Shown here in pieces: positions 7,257 to 15,798 of a stretch of DNA of 59,464 bases (positions within the stretch are counted from its first letter, which is position 1; each line of letters begins with the position of its first letter). The DNA comes from a virus. Location of the stretch: the IMG/VR virus record IMGVR_UViG_3300029954_000009, positions 1 through 59,464 of that record; one strand, 5' to 3'. The notes under the pieces were generated by a model, which had not been told where the DNA came from, did no database searches, and saw nothing but the letters and a program-made list of their open reading frames with translations. The position numbers and the translations under genes were made by a program.

Positions 7257-9182
7257 TCACTCTACCGTGTAAATGTTCAGGCCGAAGGATTTGCCGAAGT
7301 CTTCCTCTTCGTCATCCTGCTTGCCGAAGTCAAGAGCTTCCGTGGGCGCTGCGGCCTTTCCGCTTTCATCGCCTTCAGACCCGGCGGCGCCGGTGGCGAT
7401 ATCGGGCTGCTCCGGTGGCTGACGGCCACCCTGCTGCTGCGCGGCCGGCGCGTGGCCTGGCTGAGAAAAATTAGAGGCATCCGTGCCTGATGTCCCTTTT
7501 CCCGGTGCGCCGCTACCCTGCGGAGCCCCCTGCCCATCCTGGGCTGATTGGCCTCCGGCCACGTCCTGACCGCCATCCGGTGGCGGCGTTCCAAAGTCCT
7601 CTTTCTCGCCCGGCTCATCGCCCTGGTCCTGCGTGATGGTCTGCGTATACAGAGCGATCAACGATGGATTCAGCGGGGCATCCCCCACCGGGCCCGGCAT
7701 GGCGTCAAATCCCTCCTGCGCGCGCGCCTCGTTCACGGTCAGGACCAGCTTGCGCATTTCCTGCCGGGCCTGCTGATCTTCCTCGTCAAGACCCGTGAAG
7801 CGGAACACGAACTTGTCACCGAAGGCCGACAGCACATAGTCGGTCAAAGTGTTTTCGTAGAAAGACAGCAGCGGGAGCAGACCCTTGTCCTTGCTGTCCT
7901 CGAGCTTGGCCTCGGTGTCGCTACCGGACAGAGATGAGGTATTGCCGCCCGAGAAGCTATCAAAATTGATTTCAGACGGCGACATGCCGTAAATGGCGCA
8001 GATGATCGAGGTGAGAAACGACATCCACTTGGCAAAGTACATTTCGTTGAACTGCTCGCCAAAGCTCTCGAAGGAGGCGGCGCTGTCCGCGTCCCTGCTG
8101 ACCATGACAGGCAGCGTCCAGGCATTGTTTATGCCCTTGACCATGCTGTTCCAGTAGCGCTTGAAGGCATCAATGTCCGTGCTGGCGTATTCGCCGCGCA
8201 GGTGGAGCATCCCGCGAGGGATGGCGTTGCTGTCGAAGCCCTTGATGTTGTAGGTCATGGCGTTCAGGAAGCCAGTGACCACGCGAATCAGCACCTCCGT
8301 CTCGCTGTAGCCGTAGCCGCAGGCGCGCACGTCGGTACGCGGGTTGCGGACCTCATAAATCAGGTCATCAAAGGTATAGAGCGCGCGGATCTTCCCGTTC
8401 ACGAACTGGAGACTGGTGATTTCGTCGCGGCCCTGGTAGCCGGCCTCCACACAGAGGCGAATGGTGCCCCCGTCGACGGCATATAGGCCGTCAATGCCCA
8501 GCTTCTTATCCCGCTTCATTTCGGTTTCGATGGCCATGGCATCGAAGGTCAGCGTGTCGCGGGTCAGCTTTGCCATGAAGGCACTGAAATTATCACGCTT
8601 CAGGCGCTTGCGTTCGCGCGCATTGAACTCCCACCCGCAGTTGGTCACGAACCGATTCAGGAGCTTGATGCTCTCCTGCTCCGTGTCCGTAACCTGGTGC
8701 TCTTTGTCGACGTGGCGGACAGTGAAGCCCGGCCCCTCGCCGGATTCCTGCACCCGGCAAAACCGGCTTATCTGGCGCTGGCGGGTCATGATGACGGCAT
8801 TCAGCACCGGCGTCTGGTCGACCATGGCGCGCAGGCTTTCAAAATTCAGCAGCGATGGCCGCTCCCAGAAGTCGCCCTGCACCGATACCTGGTACTCGTC
8901 CAACTGCACGGACTGCATTCCGCGGGCATGGGTAGCCGCGTTGCGCGAGGGAAAAGGGATGATATTGCCGTAGTTCAGCGACTTATTGACCGCATCGTCC
9001 TCCATCCGCTGAGTGATGAAGTCGATGACGGGTGCCAGTTCATCCGGCGGCATGATCAGGTCGCGGATACCTTTCGGGGCAAACGACTTCTGCATGATGC
9101 CCAGCGCTTCCGTGCGCTCAGCCAGGGGCGCTGCCTGATTAAAGGCAGTTCCTTCAACAGAATCATTGGGGGTTTTGGACAT
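7257..9182 (-). CDS. Portal protein
   Basis: 641 residues. The body has portal-family features: PVLNAVIMTRQRQISRF early on, a central FLNAMTYNIKGFDSN, and IICAIYGMSPSEINFDSF, typical of HK97-type portals; the portal ring sits at the capsid vertex and passes DNA. The last ~150 residues are Gly/Gln/Pro/Asp-rich and probably disordered, longer than usual. Just upstream of the zeta-kinase gene and downstream of a 63-codon ORF. Assignment by motif and by operon position, close to terminase. Confidence 0.85.
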   Translation of the reverse strand: MSKTPNDSVEGTAFNQAAPLAERTEALGIMQKSFAPKGIRDLIMPPDELAPVIDFITQRMEDDAVNKSLNYGNIIPFPSRNAATHARGMQSVQLDEYQVSVQGDFWERPSLLNFESLRAMVDQTPVLNAVIMTRQRQISRFCRVQESGEGPGFTVRHVDKEHQVTDTEQESIKLLNRFVTNCGWEFNARERKRLKRDNFSAFMAKLTRDTLTFDAMAIETEMKRDKKLGIDGLYAVDGGTIRLCVEAGYQGRDEITSLQFVNGKIRALYTFDDLIYEVRNPRTDVRACGYGYSETEVLIRVVTGFLNAMTYNIKGFDSNAIPRGMLHLRGEYASTDIDAFKRYWNSMVKGINNAWTLPVMVSRDADSAASFESFGEQFNEMYFAKWMSFLTSIICAIYGMSPSEINFDSFSGGNTSSLSGSDTEAKLEDSKDKGLLPLLSFYENTLTDYVLSAFGDKFVFRFTGLDEEDQQARQEMRKLVLTVNEARAQEGFDAMPGPVGDAPLNPSLIALYTQTITQDQGDEPGEKEDFGTPPPDGGQDVAGGQSAQDGQGAPQGSGAPGKGTSGTDASNFSQPGHAPAAQQQGGRQPPEQPDIATGAAGSEGDESGKAAAPTEALDFGKQDDEEEDFGKSFGLNIYTVE

Positions 9183-9236
9183 AGATGCTCTCCTGCCGCC
9201 TACTGTAGTGTCACGTAGGCGGCAGTAGAATCAGGG

Positions 9237-9428
9237 TTATTCCAGATGAGATACCTCTATCGGTTTTATGGCGGCCATGGCCAGCCGGTAAATGTCGTTT
9301 CTCCACGCACCCTCGCGTACTTCCTTCCGCGGCGGGGTAGTGGAGCGCACAGAGCGGATCGCTGCCCGCAGGTCGCGGCCGCCGATCAGGCCGGCCAGTG
9401 ACATTGCCTCCATGTCGCGGCCACTCAA
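9237..9428 (-). CDS. Small hypothetical protein
   Basis: 63 residues from a TTG that overlaps the previous stop (TTGA); ATG 9413 is an alternative giving 58 residues. Basic, with an Arg-rich centre (RSVRSTTPPRKEVREG). No domain recognised. Lies in the head operon between a 293-residue unknown protein and the portal. Confidence 0.45.
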   Translation of the reverse strand: MSGRDMEAMSLAGLIGGRDLRAAIRSVRSTTPPRKEVREGAWRNDIYRLAMAAIKPIEVSHLE

Positions 9429-10306
9429 TGCTGAATGTCCTCTTCTTTCGTGGTCTTCAGGTACTTTTCCACGTTCAGCATGGTTTCGCGCATCGCCTGC
9501 ATGGCCATGCTGATCTGGTTGCGGTCATTGTTGTTCAGGGCAGACAGGATGTGGTCGATGTACAGCATCATGGTCTGCAACAGGCCGTAAGGCTGGCCCA
9601 GGGCCTCGCCGTTGACTTCCTGAATCAGCGTATCCAGCAGGAACCGGCGCGCGAAGAGGGACTGCTTGCGCATGGCAGTGAAGCGGTCACCGATATCCTG
9701 CGCCTCGTTGCCGGGCTGCGTGATGGCGATGAAGTAGGCCTTCGTGCGCTCGTAGATGCTGGCCAACTGCTTATGGCAGGCCCGGCGGGTCACCAGCTCG
9801 GACGGATCCAGCACGGCGTCTTCATAGGTCATGGCCCTGGTCAGCTTTTCCTCGAGCACGTCCTGTTCATGCTTCGTGGTGGCCAGGGCCTCGGCAGCAG
9901 CACACAGCAGATCGCGGAGCTTCACGTTCACTGGCACGTTGTCCAGCCCGATGGAGGCCTGCACCAGCGCCACAATCAGGTTGTTGGCGTCGGGCACCCC
10001 AAAGCGAGTAAGGCCGGCCTGCAGCAGATCCTCGCGGTCCAGCGCATCGACGGTCATCAGATTGGACACCAGCAGGCCGCGGACATTGTGGGGCATCAGC
10101 GTCTGCTGGATGATCGGCCAGACAGCACGGGCCTGCTCAAACGTGCTCTCGGGCACGCGGAACACGATCACGCCACCCTGCTGCACCGTGAAACAGCGGG
10201 CGCGCAGGCCGGCAAGGGTAATCTCGATGGTTTCCTGCGCATTCAGCACCTGGCGCTCGGTATGGGTGCAGGGCTCTACTTCTTCTTGTACGGCTTCGAC
10301 GTTCAA
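9425..10306 (-). CDS. Hypothetical head-operon protein
   Basis: 293 residues from TTG 10306, chosen because GGAGAGA sits at ideal distance; a longer reading to 10372 lacks a ribosome site. The protein is largely alpha-helical and has no recognised catalytic motif. Position between a decoration-like protein and the portal suggests a head-assembly or virion function, by context only. The intergenic stretch upstream holds a terminator and the palindrome CAAATTTG (10370-10377). Confidence 0.6.
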   Translation of the reverse strand: MNVEAVQEEVEPCTHTERQVLNAQETIEITLAGLRARCFTVQQGGVIVFRVPESTFEQARAVWPIIQQTLMPHNVRGLLVSNLMTVDALDREDLLQAGLTRFGVPDANNLIVALVQASIGLDNVPVNVKLRDLLCAAAEALATTKHEQDVLEEKLTRAMTYEDAVLDPSELVTRRACHKQLASIYERTKAYFIAITQPGNEAQDIGDRFTAMRKQSLFARRFLLDTLIQEVNGEALGQPYGLLQTMMLYIDHILSALNNNDRNQISMAMQAMRETMLNVEKYLKTTKEEDIQH

Positions 10307-10383
10307 TTTCTCTCTCCGGTTGCAAAAATATGGCCTGTCCAATATAGCAAGATAGCAGTCCTGTTTCATCAAATTTGAGACAC

Positions 10384-10412
10384 AAAAAACCCGCCATTAC
10401 AGCGGGTTTTTT
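10384..10412 (-). terminator. Rho-independent terminator
   Basis: Stem AACCCGC (10388-10394) and GCGGGTT (10402-10408) with a 7-nt loop. A T-run follows on the minus strand, and on the plus strand as well. It lies directly after the Ala/Pro-rich protein gene ending at 10425. Confidence 0.85.
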
Positions 10413-10424
10413 CACTGGCCTGGA

Positions 10425-10979
10425 TTATTCGGAAGGAGCAGCGTCAGCGATGTCGCCTGAGGCCGGTTCAGCGATAGGGGCGGCAGCTTCAGCTTGCTCG
10501 GGAGCGGCAGCATAGGTGGCGTCGACCGGAGCAGCCGGAGCATTTTCACCAGTGCTGGCACCAGCCGGGGCGGCTTCGGCGTCGACCAAAGGGGTTGTGC
10601 TTTCCACGATAACGGTGTCCTCGGGATTAACCTCAGGCTCCGGTTCGCCAGCAAAGGCAGCCTGCTGCAGGCCATTGAATACGGCAGCAGCAGGAGCGGC
10701 AGCAGCAGCCGTGGCCTGGGCGTCAAAGCCGGCCGCCACGCTGGGGGTCAATTCCTGGGGCGCCGGATTGCTGAAATCCTTGGCACCAAAGGCAATCCCG
10801 TGCGCGCCAATATCGGATTCGTAGTAGGCGATGCTGGTCAGGGATTCGGCTTCACCGGTGGGGTCAACGGTCAGGTCGACCAGCTGCGGGAAGTCGGACG
10901 GCCCGGAATGGTTGAAAACAACGACAGCAGGGACTGTCAGTCCGGACAGTTCATGGCGGAAGTAAACGAGTTCTTTCAT
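10425..10979 (-). CDS. Ala/Pro-rich protein, possible head decoration
   Basis: 184 residues. The N-terminal ~60 residues look like a compact folded unit (KELVYFRHELSGLTVPAVVV); the rest is Ala/Pro/Glu-rich low complexity (AAAAAPAAAV, PAGASTGENAPAAPV). A short ordered head with a long flexible tail, between its own strong promoter and terminator, would fit an abundant virion decoration or scaffold protein; this is inference from composition and signals. The ATG at 10979 follows an AT-rich leader. Confidence 0.55.
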   Translation of the reverse strand: MKELVYFRHELSGLTVPAVVVFNHSGPSDFPQLVDLTVDPTGEAESLTSIAYYESDIGAHGIAFGAKDFSNPAPQELTPSVAAGFDAQATAAAAAPAAAVFNGLQQAAFAGEPEPEVNPEDTVIVESTTPLVDAEAAPAGASTGENAPAAPVDATYAAAPEQAEAAAPIAEPASGDIADAAPSE

Positions 10980-11023
10980 TTTTTTGTACCCTTGGTTGCT
11001 AAAAGTTAGAACGTGGAGTGCAA

Positions 11024-11053
11024 ATACTACACCCGGTTGCGCCCTGATGTCAA
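11024..11053 (-). promoter_or_regulatory. Sigma70-type promoter
   Basis: Minus strand TTGACA (11053-11048), an 18-nt spacer and TAGTAT (11029-11024), about 45 nt upstream of the start codon at 10979. The -35 is a perfect consensus. The -35 overlaps a hairpin-forming TGCGCC/GGCGCA pair. It would drive the monocistronic Ala/Pro-rich gene. Confidence 0.6.
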
Positions 11054-11072
11054 GGCGCAGCGAGGTCTGGTA

Positions 11073-11522
11073 TCAGGTGCTAGCGCGGATAGCGCAGGCT
11101 ACTTCGTGTTCAGCAAGGCACTCAGGAGAGTGCGAGACGCCATCTGTTGCGCCACAATTGGTGCCTTTGCAGGTTTTCCCCGCAGCCGTTTCCAGTTTGG
11201 CGATACCCTGCACCAGTGCTTCCGTCTTCGCGGCCTGGCCCTTCTGATAGGGCATCCACTCGGCGTAGAAGGCAAGGTTTTCGGTCGGGTCGCCATCCTG
11301 CACCAGCGTTACCGACGTGACGGGGAACTGCCGGCCGGCATGGTCAATGACGGACAGATTTACCACGGTATCGCTGTGGACATAGGCCACCAGCGCGGCC
11401 AGCGGGGCAATGCCGTCGTGACACAGGCAATTGCCGTTGTCGCCACGGAATTCCGTGTTTTTCGGGCGGAACCACACTACGCGCCCAACAGTGGGGGTGA
11501 TCAGAGGGATTTTGTCGTTCAT
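11073..11522 (-). CDS. Conserved phage hypothetical protein
   Basis: 149 residues with AGGAG before the ATG. The sequence TVGRVVWFRP, then a beta-rich region (NLSVIDHAGRQFPVTSVTLVQDGDP) and AEWMPYQKGQAAKTEAL belong to a small phage protein family of unknown function frequently encoded beside head or packaging genes. The C-terminal ~30 residues have four to five cysteines (CKGTNCG, CLAEHEVAC), possibly a metal site. It follows the tRNA/ncRNA block in transcription order. Confidence 0.7.
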   Translation of the reverse strand: MNDKIPLITPTVGRVVWFRPKNTEFRGDNGNCLCHDGIAPLAALVAYVHSDTVVNLSVIDHAGRQFPVTSVTLVQDGDPTENLAFYAEWMPYQKGQAAKTEALVQGIAKLETAAGKTCKGTNCGATDGVSHSPECLAEHEVACAIRAST

Positions 11523-11832
11523 GCTTTTCTCCTGGGTGATTGATTGCTGTGGCCGGTGGCGTCGGTTTCAAGCCGCCGCCTCATCCATGCCGACTACGCT
11601 AACACACTTTGCCACTTGAAGCGGGTAGTCACCGGCGCTGAACCCGGCATTCCTTAAATGCCCGATCTATCTTGTGCCTTTAGCCGCAAGTTCACGAATA
11701 AATAAGGAGGCTGTACCTGCGCATCAGCCTGCGCATTCACTACCCACAAAACTGCGCTCTATCAGCAGGCCGCTCCGCCCAGGGTTGGAAAACGGTTTGT
11801 ACCAGATGCAGAACGCAGTTTTGTGAGCTGTA
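11523..11832 (-). other. Gene-free hairpin-rich stretch with 12-bp inverted repeat
   Basis: 310 nt with no credible gene. It holds a perfect 12-bp inverted repeat (CACAAAACTGCG at 11745-11756, CGCAGTTTTGTG at 11814-11825, 57-nt loop) and smaller hairpins (GGCATT/AATGCC, GCGCA/TGCGCA, an 8-bp stem with one mismatch near 11553-11580). Directly downstream of tRNA-Glu in transcription order; it may be part of the structured RNA region. Confidence 0.5.
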
Positions 11833-11904
11833 GGAAGCAGACGGGACTCGAACCCGTGACCTTGGCAATGAAGATGCCAAACTCTACCGCTGAGCTACTG
11901 ACTC
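11833..11904 (-). tRNA. tRNA-Glu (anticodon TTC), C33 variant
   Basis: 72 nt folding as a full cloverleaf. Acceptor GAGTCAG/CTGCTTC has one mismatch at pair 4; D-arm GCTC/GAGT; anticodon stem TGGCA/TGCCA with loop TCTTCAT; T-arm ACGGG TTCGAGT CCCGT. Anticodon TTC reads Glu. Position 33 is C instead of the near-universal T. CCA is not encoded. Confidence 0.8.
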
Positions 11905-12866
11905 CCCACAAGTGAATGCTCTTAGTGGACAAAGGACGGGGTGTCGCCTCAAATGTAGACAGCCCCTGCATTCCACGAAAAGCACTCACTTGTGAGTTGT
12001 GAATGGTGGCTCCTATGGCAGAACCTGGACTTACGTGGGCATCACTGATCAAAGCTTCTTTCCTTGGTGTCCAGCCCATATGTCTGGCACCCCGGTTGCG
12101 CTTCCTCAATGCCAGCCTGCCGCTACCATACTGGACGATAACCACGCATTACCGTGGCACCGCACCCATCTACTCTTGCAACAGCTCGGGTAAGACCCGA
12201 CTCACCACTCACAAGGACTTACTCTCTGGGCGCCAACCCGGCAAAGGCTGACCGTCAATGCCGGATAACAAAGAGCAAGTTCTTGTAAAAGGTATCCGGT
12301 ATGCACACCCTACCGGAGTCGGGCTACTTGTAGCACAGTGCATTTGTGCCCCGGTGTTTTGCGCTGGGGGTGGCTCCCCAACACCGAGCAGGAGAAAAGT
12401 TGGCCGTCTTTCCGGCCTGTCACCGCGGTAGCTTCGGTCCTCGCCGCATCTTCCAGCATGATGCGTCTTCGCGCATACGTTATGGCTACTGTGCGCACCC
12501 ATGCATGGTGTCTGCTTCTACCCACCCGGACCTATTCATATCCGATTTACATTACGGGGGGTTCCCCCCAGGCGGGGTTTTATTCTCCCAGTCTCTCCAA
12601 GGCGTCAAGCCTAACTACCGATCCGGGGCCTTTTGCACTAGGGCTTTCAGTGCGCCTTCTGCCGGTCCAGCGGAATGGTTAGCGGATCACATTCCGAAAG
12701 TCCACTCCAGTTACGAGGCTGGAGGCCGCGACTCAGCTGCTTTAAGTTGTTCACGCCTTTCTGTAATCCTGCAAGGCTCAGGGGGCATAGTTACCAGCTG
12801 CCAACCGGTGCGGTTTCGTGGACATTTATAGGCCGTCTTGAAACCACCAACGTCATCCAGCCTTAC
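11905..12866 (-). ncRNA. Candidate large structured noncoding RNA
   Basis: About 960 nt between two tRNAs with no ORF on either strand that has a ribosome site or coding character. It is packed with perfect short helices: 12142-12146/12153-12157, 12186-12191/12195-12200, 12238-12243/12259-12264, 12295-12301/12311-12317, 12323-12327/12330-12334, 12352-12358/12380-12386 enclosing a GGGG/CCCC hairpin, 12402-12406/12413-12417, 12445-12450/12460-12465, 12556-12561/12564-12569, 12635-12639/12649-12653, 12671-12676/12691-12696, 12705-12710/12719-12724. Length, tRNA flanks and phage setting recall the large ornate RNAs GOLLD and ROOL, but the class was not verified. The strand is inferred from the tRNAs. 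Confidence 0.6.
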
Positions 12867-12942
12867 TGGTGGCGGGGACAGGACTTGAACCTGCGACCTT
12901 CTGGTTATGAGCCAGACGAGCTACCAACTGCTCCACCCCGAC
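12867..12942 (-). tRNA. tRNA-Met (anticodon CAT), initiator-like, CCA encoded
   Basis: 76 nt cloverleaf: acceptor GTCGGGG/CCCCGCC (mismatch at pair 2), D-arm GAGC/GCTC, anticodon stem TCTGG/CCAGA with loop CTCATAA, T-arm GCAGG TTCAAGT CCTGT, then ACCA. The D-arm, variable loop and anticodon region follow E. coli initiator tRNA closely, including the A11:T24 pair, but pair 1:72 is G:C and only two of the three anticodon-stem G:C pairs are kept. Upstream at 12943-13000 there is a GCCGC/GCGGC hairpin and a perfect TTGACA without a good -10. Confidence 0.9.
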
Positions 12943-13000
12943 ATTCTTGCCGCTTGTGGCGGCTTGGTGTGCTCATTTTTGATTAAACAGATATCGCCTG

Positions 13001-15076
13001 TCAATCACTATTTGATGAAAAAAGAATACACCCTGGGTCGCGCGGGCGCACCGTCATGCCGCGTGCATTGCACATGTTGCCATCTTCGTCGAAGTTCCGG
13101 CAATTGCCGCAAATTTCACCGGGCGGCAGGTCTTGTATCATGTTGACCACACCTTGATTAAGGCCTGGCAGGGCCTCTTCAATTTTCTTTTGCGTCACGT
13201 TTTTGGACTCCGGCGGGACAAGGAATGTCGCGTTGCCGTGCGCGCGCGCGTATGCGGCATCGCAAAGCATGTTGGCGTAGCTGGTATGCGGGTCGATACC
13301 GACCTTGATAACTTTGCGGCGGTAAAGCTTCTGTTCCTCGTCCTTCTCGGTAACCAGGGCGGTTTTCGTAAAGTGCAGGAACGCGAGATCCTTGCATACC
13401 GGGACCAGGGTGCGGATGCCCTTGTCGAGTACTTCCTGCACCAGCGCCTTGGGGTCAGGGAATAGGCACAGCGTTTTTACAAACCTGATCATCGACACCT
13501 GCATGCACTTGTACTGATCGAGCTTGACCGTGTAGCGGTCGCGCTCAGCCTCACTCGTCTTGCGGTCGGTGCGGTTCAGCGGGCTGTCACCCCAGCGCAG
13601 CATGTCGTCGGCAATGTCGCCGTAGTCGGCCAGAAACACCCGGCCGGGGTGGCGCGTGGCAAAGCGCTTCGCGTCATTGTAATTCGGCAGGGTTTCCACT
13701 ACGCACACGGCCACCCCGTATTGCTTCATCAGCACGTCGCAGCGCGCGAAGGGGTCATCGCTGTAAATGTACTCCAGGTGGATAACAGCCTGGCGGCCAT
13801 CGGGCAGGCGCTCCTTGATGATCACCACGTTGAACGCGCCCATCTGGTCGATACCCATAAAGGTATCCTTTGCGCGCTGTTTCCACTCCAGCCCCATTGC
13901 CATGCCCTGGGCGGCGCACTCGTTCAGCATGGCCAGATTGACCGGTATCAGGCTCGGGTCGTTATACGGCAGCCCAAGCTTGCGGTTATAAAAATTCTGC
14001 ATGTCCTCAGCATCACGATAAGCCTCAATCATTTCACGCGCGGATATGGTCGGGCTCAGCATCTGGTGGTACTGGAGACTGCGAATACGGGCCTTCGGAT
14101 TTTTCGGAATCCACTCGCCGTCCTGGGTATCAGCCAGGTAAGCATTGCAGCTGAAGCAAGTGTAAATGTAGTCGTCTTCTGGCGCCGTCGGCCATTTCAG
14201 CTCGCCGGTGGCCTCGTCCTTCACGTTGTAGGATATGCAGCCGGGGAAGTGGTCCGTCATCACCTGCAGCACATTGCAGGCCGGGCAGCGGGTATGGAAC
14301 TGGTGCTGGTCGCCGCGGATGTACCAGTAGTGGATATCCGCGTCCTCCCATTTTGCAGTCGAGCCCATCAGCGTGAACTTGACCAGGCTGGCCGACAAGC
14401 GCTCGCGCGCCTTTTCCATGTCGGCGATGAGCATGTTCTGTACTTCGTCAAACGACAGGAAATCCATGGGGTTGGATTCCGTCATGCTCTTGCCGGTGGT
14501 CCACAGGAAGAAAAACTTGGACTTGCCGAGCGTGCGCGTCAGCACATTGCCTTCTGTCTTCGCGCGGCGGGGCTGGCGCGGGTCCGGTGGCGCTGAGCTC
14601 TCACCCATCATCATGTTGTAGACGGCAGGGATTGTGCGAATGATCGGCAGAAAGCGCAGGCTGGACTTGATGCCGGCCAGCTTCATGTCGGGCAGGAACA
14701 TACCGGCCGACAACGGCATAAACTTGATGGCCATGTAGATGGCCGCCAGCATTTCCATGACCGTGAAACCCACCTGGGCGCACTTCATCAGCGCCACCGT
14801 CTTGCCGTAGGCTTCCTCGATGGTGGTGGGGATCTGGTCGTAGATGAACCACATGGATTTGCGGTTATCCAGCCGGAACGGCTTGTTATCGACCTCAAGC
14901 CCCTCTTCGGCCAAGCGCAGGCACCACTCCCGGAACGTCTCCGCGGGCCCGATAATGCGCATAGCCTCCGTCAGCTCGCCACCAGTAATACCCTCGAACT
15001 GGTCACACAGCTCATTGAGCTTGGCGGTCATGTCGCCGAATGTGGCTTTCTTGCGGAGCAGCGAGGGGAATGCCAT
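13001..15076 (-). CDS. terL: Terminase large subunit, GpA-like
   Basis: 691 residues. The ATPase domain has Walker A-like KCAQVGFT (~residues 98-105) and Walker B FLSFDEVQNM (~210), as in the lambda GpA family. An inserted zinc site (CPACN...CFSCN, ~262-310) is typical of GpA-type terminases. The C-terminal nuclease region includes YIYSDDPF and VVETLPNYNDAKRF. A Cys-rich tail, CGNCRNFDEDGNMCNARG and then DPGC, is an unusual extra and may bind metal. It motors DNA into the procapsid with TerS, encoded just upstream with stop and start overlapping. Confidence 0.93.
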   Translation of the reverse strand: MAFPSLLRKKATFGDMTAKLNELCDQFEGITGGELTEAMRIIGPAETFREWCLRLAEEGLEVDNKPFRLDNRKSMWFIYDQIPTTIEEAYGKTVALMKCAQVGFTVMEMLAAIYMAIKFMPLSAGMFLPDMKLAGIKSSLRFLPIIRTIPAVYNMMMGESSAPPDPRQPRRAKTEGNVLTRTLGKSKFFFLWTTGKSMTESNPMDFLSFDEVQNMLIADMEKARERLSASLVKFTLMGSTAKWEDADIHYWYIRGDQHQFHTRCPACNVLQVMTDHFPGCISYNVKDEATGELKWPTAPEDDYIYTCFSCNAYLADTQDGEWIPKNPKARIRSLQYHQMLSPTISAREMIEAYRDAEDMQNFYNRKLGLPYNDPSLIPVNLAMLNECAAQGMAMGLEWKQRAKDTFMGIDQMGAFNVVIIKERLPDGRQAVIHLEYIYSDDPFARCDVLMKQYGVAVCVVETLPNYNDAKRFATRHPGRVFLADYGDIADDMLRWGDSPLNRTDRKTSEAERDRYTVKLDQYKCMQVSMIRFVKTLCLFPDPKALVQEVLDKGIRTLVPVCKDLAFLHFTKTALVTEKDEEQKLYRRKVIKVGIDPHTSYANMLCDAAYARAHGNATFLVPPESKNVTQKKIEEALPGLNQGVVNMIQDLPPGEICGNCRNFDEDGNMCNARGMTVRPRDPGCILFSSNSD

Positions 15077-15798
15077 TAAAACATAGCCTCGTCGTCATCG
15101 AGCGGGTCCGGCGCCGGCCGGGGTGGCGACTCAGGCTCAGCCGGCGGCGCAGGCTCACGCATTTCCGGCATGTGCGCCTCAGCAGGCTTGTTGTGGTCGC
15201 GTGCGCGCGGGTCACAGTCGGGCGTCATCATGTGCTTTTCGTTGGCACGGCGCAGGCGGTCAATGATGCGGCCACCCAGCTCTGACGACTCATCCGATAT
15301 TTCCTCCAGGATAATCCGGTAGAAGTCCTCCATGCGCTCCAGGTTGTAAACCTCTTTAACCGCCTCGAGCGCCGACTCCAGCAGATCCCGGCGAATCTTG
15401 ATGCTCTCGCCAAGGAACTTCGGCGACTTCACCTTGCCCTCTTCCGTCAGCGCATAGTCGCGGAGCTTTTTGGCATCCTCGTACAGCTCATCGAGCCGGC
15501 CGAGAATGTCCAGGCTGCGCACGGAACGGCCGGGGTACTGGTTGATGTAGGCCGGCGGGGGCGCGGCGGGCAGGTGCTTGGCGGCCTTGCGCGCAGTGAC
15601 TGCGGCACGCTCCGGCCGGTCACCCCGGATGGATGCCACCCAGCGGAACCATGTGGCTTTATGCAGCGGCTGGAATTCACCGGCGCGGATTTTGATCAGA
15701 TACCGCTCGTAGAGCTCCAGATGGGCGGAGTCGCCGCGCTTCAGCGCTACCTTGATTTCCTCCGCAACATCACTTATCCGCAGCTTGGGTATGCTCAC
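15076..15798 (-). CDS. Putative terminase small subunit
   Basis: 240 residues, directly upstream of and overlapping the large terminase by one base. The N-terminus (ISDVAEEIKVALKRGDSAHLELYERYL) is helical; the middle (LDELYEDAKKLRDYAL...SIKIRRDLLESALEAVKEVYN) resembles the coiled oligomerisation region of small terminases. The C-terminal ~60 residues are Pro/Glu/Asp-rich and probably disordered. Called TerS mainly from position and helical layout; no HTH is certain. Confidence 0.6.
   Translation of the reverse strand: MSIPKLRISDVAEEIKVALKRGDSAHLELYERYLIKIRAGEFQPLHKATWFRWVASIRGDRPERAAVTARKAAKHLPAAPPPAYINQYPGRSVRSLDILGRLDELYEDAKKLRDYALTEEGKVKSPKFLGESIKIRRDLLESALEAVKEVYNLERMEDFYRIILEEISDESSELGGRIIDRLRRANEKHMMTPDCDPRARDHNKPAEAHMPEMREPAPPAEPESPPRPAPDPLDDDEAMF

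Noticed and set aside
9398-10378. 326-codon plus-strand ORF
   Set aside because: It is antisense to a coupled minus-strand gene with a good ribosome site, and its His/Gln/Leu-rich composition is typical of a shadow frame.
12346-12831. 161-codon plus-strand ORF in the tRNA interval
   Set aside because: It has no ribosome site and no family-like motifs, and the hairpin-dense sequence is better read as RNA.
12675-12986. Plus-strand ORF including GQDLNLRPSGYEPDELP
   Set aside because: This is the well-known spurious translation of the antisense of a tRNA-Met gene; the tRNA explains it.
13649-14596. Long plus-strand ORF across the terminase gene
   Set aside because: Antisense to clear Walker and zinc motifs of the large terminase.
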